Positions 57,054 through 64,000 of a stretch of 64,000 nucleotides of DNA are shown piece by piece. Under the pieces are notes generated by a model. That model made no database searches and was not told the DNA's origin. It saw only the letters and a list, made by a program, of their open reading frames with translations. Position numbers and translations under genes: made by a program. How positions within the stretch are numbered: position 1 is the first letter of the stretch; each line of letters starts with the position of its first letter. Source of the DNA: Anaeramoeba flamelloides (Eukaryota; Metamonada; Anaeramoebidae); contig JANTQA010000063.1 in the NCBI GenBank assembly GCA_027625915.1, positions 868,001 through 932,000 on the forward strand, given 5' to 3'.

Positions 57054-58157
57054 GTTTAAAATATAAATATTTTAAAAAAATGATTTTCAAAACAAGTTTT
57101 TTTTTGTTTGATTTCTCAAAAAAAAATAAGAGAGAATAATAAGATATTACATTGGACAACGACTGGTATTGGTTTTTCATCATATTTTAATTAATGAGTT
57201 TTAAAAATTGATCAGATATTTTGAAAATTCGAAAATTATTTTGAGTTCTTAAAAAAAAATATTAGACCCTAAACTTAAAAAATGAAGTTTTGAACAAGGT
57301 TTTTGAAAAAATAATAAATTTTCAAAATAAAATTATTCTTTACTACACCAAAAATATGCCAACAATATACTTTAAAAAGTACTGAAAACAAATAAAGGTG
57401 AAGATGGGAAATATTGGTTTCCATAATTATCCATTTTAACTCTTGGAGAAGAACTTGGTTTGGAATTTCATTTCAAAAAAATATCTAAAAAACCAAAACA
57501 AATTACAAGATCGAAGAAGGCATTTGAATTAATTATACGAAGTCCGTTCTAAATTTAGTTTTGTTATCTTGAAAATTAATTTTTAATAATCAAAACTGTT
57601 TGGAATGAAAGACTTTTTTTTATCTAATTCTTTCATTTTTAAGGGGTAAATAAATTAGACTTTCTATGAGGATTAGTTTTAAATTAAAACTCATAAACAA
57701 TGGGATTAAAGAATAACGACTTGATAGAGACTGTTTAAGTAAAGGTTTTTTTTTTGATTTATATAATATTTCTGAGAATACCCAAAAATCGAAAATATTA
57801 TAAAAAGTTTACAACCACTTCAAAAAGAACTTTTTGAAAAACTTTAAAGAAACACTCTTACCAGTAAACTTAGTTGAATGTTAAAATTGGAATTTTATTT
57901 TGATATTTTTTTTGAGCGGAAAAGTATGAATATTCTTAAAATTACAATTTTGTCGCGAAGAGTATTAAACCCATTTTGTGTGGAAAGGACTGATATCTTA
58001 GATGCACAAAACATTTATGTTAATTGCTAAATGAATTTAACAAAAGAGAAAAAATGTATTTATAATAACAATTTCTAATTGTATATCATTACTCATAATT
58101 TTTAGGTGATATGTAATAATCTTGAATACAATCCAAAAATAACCAAGTAGTAACTAA

Positions 58158-58397
58158 TTGTATATACAAATAGATACCCAAGATAAAGAATCAGAAACTG
58201 ATTTAACGTTCCATTTAAGAAGAGAAATAGTAGAATCTAATCGAACACAAATTGGCAAACCCAACATAATCCGAACATTACCGAACCTAAAATTACTCTG
58301 GCATAGACTAACATATCATCCAAATATACTTGAAAACAACCAAAAAAAAAAAAAAATTTCTATAGAGAGAGAAAAAAAGGAAACTTTAAAAAGGTAA
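58158..58397 (+). other. Orphan coding-like frame, no start codon
   Basis: Open frame of 79 codons after a stop, beginning with TTG, with a composition unlike the surroundings: many Arg, Thr and Pro codons (SETDLTFHLRREIVES, GKPNIIRTLPNLKLLWHRL). It could be an internal exon (AG at 58172-58173 and a GTAAATTG donor near 58394), but no partner exon in phase was found. The LLWHRL segment recalls motifs in several families and is not enough for a call. Confidence 0.25.
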
Positions 58398-59454
58398 ATT
58401 GAGAAAGGTTAAAGTTATGATATTTCTTATTTAATCTTTAATTTTTCATCTAAGTTTCCACAAGAAAATGTATTAACAATCGTATTTTTATCCTTTATAA
58501 AACTTTAGTAGATTTGATCGTTTCAACCAATAAGTTATTAAAACTTATTATTTTATCTTATAGAATTCAAAAAATAATTTTTCAATTTTTAAAATAACAA
58601 ATTTGATGAATTTCAAGTTAATAGATATTAAAATTATTTTGTTCTTTTCCATTTTAGGAATCTTCCATTTTACTAATGTTCTAAAAATATTGCAAAGAGT
58701 ATTTTTTACAAAAAAAAAATAAGAAAGATGAGTTCTTAAATAGGGGAAATGGTTCTTTAATTAAGTTTAAAATTATTAAATTTCTGTAAAATAAAAAAAT
58801 GATTATTTTATCATAAATAATGAGACATTTTTTAAAAAATAGAAAATTAAATAAAGAAAATTGTTTTAAACCAAACACCATTAGAAACTTTTTGTAGAGT
58901 TAAAACCGTTCAAATAATCACAATAATATATTTCATTCAAAATGGAAATAATTTTTTTTTTTGTAAAATATCAAAATCATTTTTTCATATTTTAATATTT
59001 TATTTTTCATTTCATTTTTTGAATTATACCTAACTTGTTTCGTTCGATCAATATTTTTTTTCGACGATTGATATTAGGTTAAAGTTTAGCTCTTTTCAGA
59101 AGAGAAGGACCTCAATAAAAATAGTTGATAGTATCTAAACATTTGATCAGACATTAATCCTAATAGAATTTAAAATAAATTACCAAAATATTTTTTTGTT
59201 TTACTCACATCTTAAATTTTCAATATACCAATAATTTAAATGTATTGGTAATTATTTTTTTTTGTTTTGTGAATATTCTTTATTTATAAGCAAGTGTTAA
59301 CATTTCAATTAGTGAAACATTCTAATTTGACATTTCTTCTTAGAATTGATTAAATAAGATTTTTTTTTTCAAAAATTGAATTTTGGTGTGTTAAAAATTT
59401 TAAATTGGATTCGAGTTTAATTTGTAAATAAACTATCGTAAATAAACTATTTTT

Positions 59455-60135
59455 CAGTCAAAGGGGCCCAGTTGTAATCGTATAATACACGTGTTTAAAG
59501 GGTTTGCATAGATATTAGAAGAAAAATTTTATTTTGGAAATTTTTAAAATGGAAATCATTTTTTCACATTTCAACACATTTTTGTTTTTTTTTTCGATTT
59601 TTTTTTAAAAACGTCATTCATTTGCAAAAATTTTTTTATTGCAAGATCAATAGTCACTTGGTCAAAACTTGTTATTCTAATGCCATTGAAGCCATGTAAA
59701 GATTGTTGAGAAATCATATTGATTTCTATTGGAATTCAATTTGATCTTTGATTTTGATATTTGTTTAATAAATGTGAAAAAATTTTCACTTCATTTTCAT
59801 TTCCTTTTTCAAATAGAGACTACAAATACCAACAAACTTTGTTTGAGGGCTTAATTTCTAAAAGAAAAGTATGGAAAATGAAGTGAAAAGTGTTTGATAT
59901 TTATTATTCAAATACCAGTAGAAGTTCAAAACGAACATCCTTGTTTTTCTCAATAGGGCCCTAAGAATTTGAGTTTTTCAATTTTTAAGAAAAGCTATTG
60001 ATTTATTAATATTCTTTCAGACATGTATCAACATTTCTTTGAGGTGTATTATTCTGTTTATTTCTTATTTGTTCTTCAAAGGTCAATTATATAAAATAAT
60101 TGATATTTGAAAAAAACGTTGGGCCCCTTTGACTG
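59455..60135. mobile_element. MITE-5, about 680 bp, GC-rich ends
   Basis: The ends CAGTCAAAGGGGCCCA and TGGGCCCCTTTGACTG are exact inverse copies, and the inverse similarity continues outside them (AATAAACT upstream, AGTTTATTT downstream), so the true ends may lie about 15-20 bp further out. The middle contains a block resembling MITE-4 (CACTTCATTTTC and GGAAAATGAAGTGAAAAGTG, 59785-59910), perhaps a nested copy. A relative of the left end occurs near 53149-53190. Confidence 0.65.
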
Positions 60136-61289
60136 AAACAGAGTTTATTTGAACAAAAATATTTGGTCGATATGTGTAATTGATATTTTGAATTCATCTA
60201 GAACTCCTCCCTGCCCCCCTAAAATGGTATATAAATTAATTTTTATAAAATAATGTCAAATTAATTTGAAAAAATTAATCTGAAAGTTTGAAGTATTACT
60301 TAGAAAGTTTTTAGTAGATCTTTTTTAGGAAAATCCAGATAAAAAATGTTTAAAAATATTATTATTACACAAGTGTAAAAATGAAATGTTGTAAAAAATA
60401 TTGTTTTTACATAAGTTTACCTGTAATATATATATGCTAATTAAAAGGAATTTTGATTTCAATAGATCTGTTTCTAAATAAAATTATTTTTTTTTTTTTT
60501 TTTGAAAATTTGGTATTTGGATAAAATAATTTTTTTTAAAACCAAATTCCTAATTTGTTCTGAATTTTTTAAAAAATTATTATTTAATTTTACCTGGGTT
60601 TATTAAGGTATAATTATATTTAGTGGTGTTTTAGTTTCCTACAAGCATTAATAGACTTGAAAATAATGTATATAGACCCATACATAAAAAAAAACCCTTT
60701 AAATTTACCTTTTGAATTTCAAAAAAAAAGTTCTTGTGATCCATAAAAATTGGTTTTCAAATCTTTAGTAACATAAAAAAGTTATATTTTGGCATTATTT
60801 TGAAGATTTTATATTGTTTAGGAGCATATGTCCAAAATAGACCATTTATAATCAAAGTAAATTATCATTGAAAGAAAAAGTATTTCCTTGTTCGACATAA
60901 TTTAAATTGTTCTAAAACAATTTATTACAGAATTATTGAATAGAAATTATGAATTTATTAATTATTATCACAATTTAAAAATAATCAAATTTTGGAATTT
61001 TTTTATAATTTTTCTAATCATAATATATTAACAAAATAATGGTATTCTGGTATTTAATAATGAATATTTCGAACTTGTAAAATTATTTTTTCATATTGTA
61101 ATTTCAAGATTTACTCAAAAATTATAACATAAAAAACACAAATAATAGCTCATTTTTAGTTACTTTTTGATGAAATTAGTCGAATTTTCAACAAATTCCC
61201 AAGATTTAAAAGATGATGGATCAAAATAATTTTATAAGTTAATTATTAAATAATTTTTTCAAAAGATACAATTTTGTTATCAACTCTTA

Positions 61290-61485
61290 CAGTCAGTTCC
61301 ACCCTTAAGAAACAAACTTTCAACAAAATTTTAGGCACAATAAAAATCTCAAATTAAGACACAAAATTCAGATTCTAGTAGAATAAATTGTAAAAAAAAA
61401 AATTCAAAATTTTGTGCCTTAATTTGGGATTTTTTTGTGCCTTAAAGTTCGATGATAGTTTGTGTCTTAGAAGTGGAACTGGCTG
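61290..61485. mobile_element. MITE-1, 196 bp, TA target site on both sides
   Basis: The left end is TA then CAGTCAGTTCCACCCTTAAG; the right end is CTTAGAAGTGGAACTGGCTG then TA. The arms are inverse over about 80 bp, around a central AATTTGTGCC-type block. This copy shows the TA duplication most clearly. Confidence 0.85.
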
Positions 61486-62084
61486 TATACATTTTTATAT
61501 AACTTTACGGGCGTTTTTTTACAGCTTTGGAAGGGAGAATATTGACATTTTATTAGTTTAAATTGTTTAAAGAATTATATTTGATTCAAAAAAAATGTTG
61601 GAATTGTTTACCAATATGGATATTTTTTTAATTCATTAGATTAAATTTTGAAAATTTATACTGATTAGTTGTTTAACCTGAATAAAAATAATATAGATAA
61701 TATTAAAAAAGGGTATTTTTTTTTTTTTTTTTTTCATAAAATGGGAAATGATAAGGGAGATTAAAATTATTGATATATTTCTATTAATCAAAGTTTTAAA
61801 AGATTATTTTTAAAAATGCGGTATAAACTAATTGAACTTTATTGTGAATATATTCAAAATTTCAATTTGGGTTTCGGAAAAAATATGATAATTACATTAT
61901 AATATTATATTTCTTAAATACTTTTAATAAAATCAAATCAAATAATGAAAATGTAAAAATAATAAAACATATATTATGATGATTGGTATAGTAAAATATT
62001 TTGATTAAATCAATGTCAAAATGATTAGAAAAACACTCAAAAAAAAATTATTTTAAATAAATTTCTTATAAAATTAATATAATA

Positions 62085-63810
62085 TTATCTTGTAAAGGAC
62101 TTGGTATATTCCAAGAAAATCCCTTATCTCCTTTTTTATTGGCCGTATTTCCACAATTTCTTTAATTGAAAATCATATCATAAACAAATCATTGTCAAAT
62201 TCTTGTAGATGATTTAATTTTAATTAATAAAAGGAAATAAAAAATATTTTAATCAAAGATTAAAATCGATATAGGAAATTATTATTCAATTTGTATTAAA
62301 ACCTAATAAAGATAAAACAGCTTTATCAAACTATTTAAAAAAAATAAATATTGTAGTATTTATTAAGATAAAAGTTCACATATCGATTATAATTTAAAAA
62401 AAAAAAACAAAAGAGGTCTTTTATAAACTAATAACTATTATTTAATAATAATTTATCTTAATTATAATTTGAAAAAACGATTATTTCATTTTTTATATTA
62501 AGTTAATTAACATATGGATTATAAAATTTAAATTATGAAATTAAAACTTTAAATTACTTTAATTTCTTGGATAAATTCACGTATAGCTGAAATATGTAAA
62601 AAAAGTATTAAAATGTTCATTCTTATTTCCAAAAGAGAATTCAAAATAGAAAATATTATAATTTTAGAAAATCACAAATAATTCAAATTCAAAAAAAAAA
62701 ATAAAAGAATTATCTCTGCCTTATTTAGAAAAATTAATTTAATTAAATCAAGAAGAAATAATAAAATTAACAGAAATTTAAAAGATTTAATTGAATTAAA
62801 AAAAAAAGTTAATTATAAATAAATATAATAAATTGTTGAATTTCAAGAGCTGGAAGTTTGGTTAGGTTTCCCTGGATTAAACAAGTTTTCGGTTTAATCT
62901 TTTATTTTACTCTATTCTTTTGAATTTTAGAAAAATTCCATTGTTTTTTTTTTAATTTTTGAAATAAAAAGAAAATTTGAAAAAGTTTCTTTTTATTTCT
63001 CAAATTAAAAAAAAAAACGCCTTTAGATTTTCTTGTGTTTTCTGTTTATTTGTGAATACCTTAGATTTTCACCTTGTTTTTCGGGTTTTATATTTTATTT
63101 GTGAAGTTTTCTAGGTTTTTTTGAGTTTACTATTTATTTGTGAATATCAAAAGATTTCCTTTAGGTTTTTTTGAGTTTTTTTTTTATTTGGAAAGTTTTC
63201 TAAGTTTTTTTTCGGTTTTTTTGGATTTTTCTATTTTGTGTGTAAAATAAATAGATTTTACAAATAAAACAGGGAAGAACCGTTAGGTTTTCTTACTTTG
63301 GGGAATAAACAATAAATTTCAAAAAAAATATTTATATTTCTTAAATGCGAAAAAAAAAAAAAAAAACTAAGTACTTTACGACCCACCTAAAAATTATTTT
63401 ACAATTATACAATATCAAATATATCAAGTGATGTAGATTTGAAAAATATAGCATCATTTTTTATAAATTTTCTAATATTTTTGGTGGAGAATAATAACAA
63501 AAATATTTAATTAAAGCCCAAAGGTATTTAAAGTTATCATTCAAGGTCAACAATCCTAAAATTTAATACATTTACCAATTTCCTAAAGAGATATTTTTAT
63601 AAATTAGATAAAAACGTAATTTCTCAATATTGTTCTCTATGTTTAAAGCATGAACAAAAAGAAAAAATATTAAAAAATATTGATCATTTTTTATGGGTAT
63701 GTACTTCCTATGAAAAAAATAGATTAATTATTTACAATAAATTAAAGGAAATAAATCTTAATGAATTAATTTTAAATAATAGCCAGTTTGAAATCATTTT
63801 CAGTGATTAA
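62085..63810 (+). mobile_element. LINE (non-LTR retrotransposon) relic d, plus strand
   Basis: Reverse-transcriptase motifs GIFQENPLSPFLLAVF (62103-62150) and ILVDDLILIN (62200-62230) are followed, after an inserted hairpin cluster, by a C-terminal region with a C-x2-C-x14-H-x4-C knuckle (CSLC at 63631-63642; HFLWVC at about 63687-63704) and a closing stop at 63808. The last about 65 codons are open, while the reverse-transcriptase part has several stops. It is the best preserved C-terminal end of the four LINE relics. It probably belongs to the same family as a-c. Confidence 0.7.
62867..63386. repeat. Hairpin-rich insertion (Hp cluster 6) in LINE relic d
   Basis: It begins TTAGGTTTCC, contains inverse units (TTTGAAATAAAAAGAAAAT against TTTCTTTTTATTTCTCAAAT) and repeated segments of TTTCTAGGTTTTTTTGAG type with TTTATTTGTGAA, and ends CTAAGTACTTTACGACCC, a diverged form of the tail seen in Hp 2-5. 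It is longer than the others, as if several units had piled up. Confidence 0.55.
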
Positions 63811-64000
63811 TAATATACAAATCTATGATTTTGTGCTTAAATTTCTGAACGGGAATTCAAGTCTAAGGGATATATAGAGTGTTATTTATACTTCTTCAAT
63901 ATTAAAACAATAAAAAAAATTTTGAGTATTTTTGTAAAGAGATTTTTGGAAACATTCGAATCATCAAGCACTAAAATGATTTACTTTCAATGGGAGCCTA

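Larger units (their letters stand above)
57054..64000. other. Intergenic region with repeats and a LINE relic
   Basis: About 6.9 kb with an orphan frame (58158-58397), MITE-5 (59455-60135), MITE-1 (61290-61485) and LINE relic d with an inserted hairpin cluster (62085-63810). The rest is A/T-rich with no supported gene. Confidence 0.5.

Noticed and set aside
58158-58397. LLWHRL segment recalling the pre-integrase region of copia-type elements
   Set aside because: One short resemblance without any neighbouring retroelement domain or terminal repeats; I do not call an LTR element.
1-64000. CRISPR arrays, rRNA genes, bacterial operons
   Set aside because: No regularly spaced repeats with unique spacers and no rRNA-like G+C-rich blocks; genes have introns, so the window is eukaryotic.
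1-64000. LTR retrotransposons, Polintons or other virus-like elements
   Set aside because: No long direct terminal repeats, no integrase, protease or capsid motifs; the only reverse-transcriptase traces belong to LINE-type elements.

Overview
Nuclear DNA of a microbial eukaryote: very A+T-rich, long gene-poor intergenic tracts, spliceosomal GT-AG introns (mostly 100-190 nt, a few 0.4-1.2 kb), and eukaryote-specific genes (Arf GTPase, V-ATPase subunit F, an RNase P/MRP protein, a CAP-Gly protein). The single-exon leucine-rich-repeat plus BTB protein, with its Asn/Glu low-complexity insert, and the style of the lineage-specific proteins suggest an anaerobic amoeba of the Anaeramoeba type (Metamonada). 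That placement is inference, not proof.

Layout. 1-9.7 kb: repeats around a CAP-Gly/coiled-coil gene (minus, 2810-3993). 9.75-13.4 kb: glycogen phosphorylase (3 exons). 15.6-17.0 kb: a coding-like relic and V-ATPase subunit F (3 exons) whose upstream flank is a transposon copy. 17-23.3 kb: four transposable-element copies. 23.3-26.2 kb: the LRR-BTB protein. 28.9-33.8 kb: one or two genes with PH-like domains around a repeat block. 34.1-36.9 kb: LINE relic and MITE. 37.1-38.0 kb: an Rpp14/Pop5-like RNase P/MRP subunit (3 exons). 39.2-40.8 kb: second LINE relic. 41.6-43.5 kb: a four-exon unknown gene with a 137-bp inverted repeat in two introns. 45.6-46.0 kb: third LINE relic. 49.0-50.2 kb: Arf GTPase (4 exons, first exon 4 nt). 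56.4-57.1 kb: two-exon basic unknown protein (minus). 62.1-63.8 kb: fourth LINE relic (plus).

The genes are unrelated housekeeping or regulatory genes and form no pathway. The interest lies in the repeats: several TIR elements flanked by TA and often starting CAG/CTG (Tc1/mariner-like hallmarks), a 1.2-kb repeat whose same edge abuts the 3' end of two genes, and snap-back hairpin elements with a decameric tail (GGCACTCTAC-like). Two of these hairpin elements sit at the same codon of a LINE reading frame, while a third LINE copy shows that site empty. I see no CRISPR, rRNA, convincing tRNA, LTR element or virus-like element.

All exon joins were made by eye from splice sites, phase and protein-family fit; none is confirmed by transcripts.
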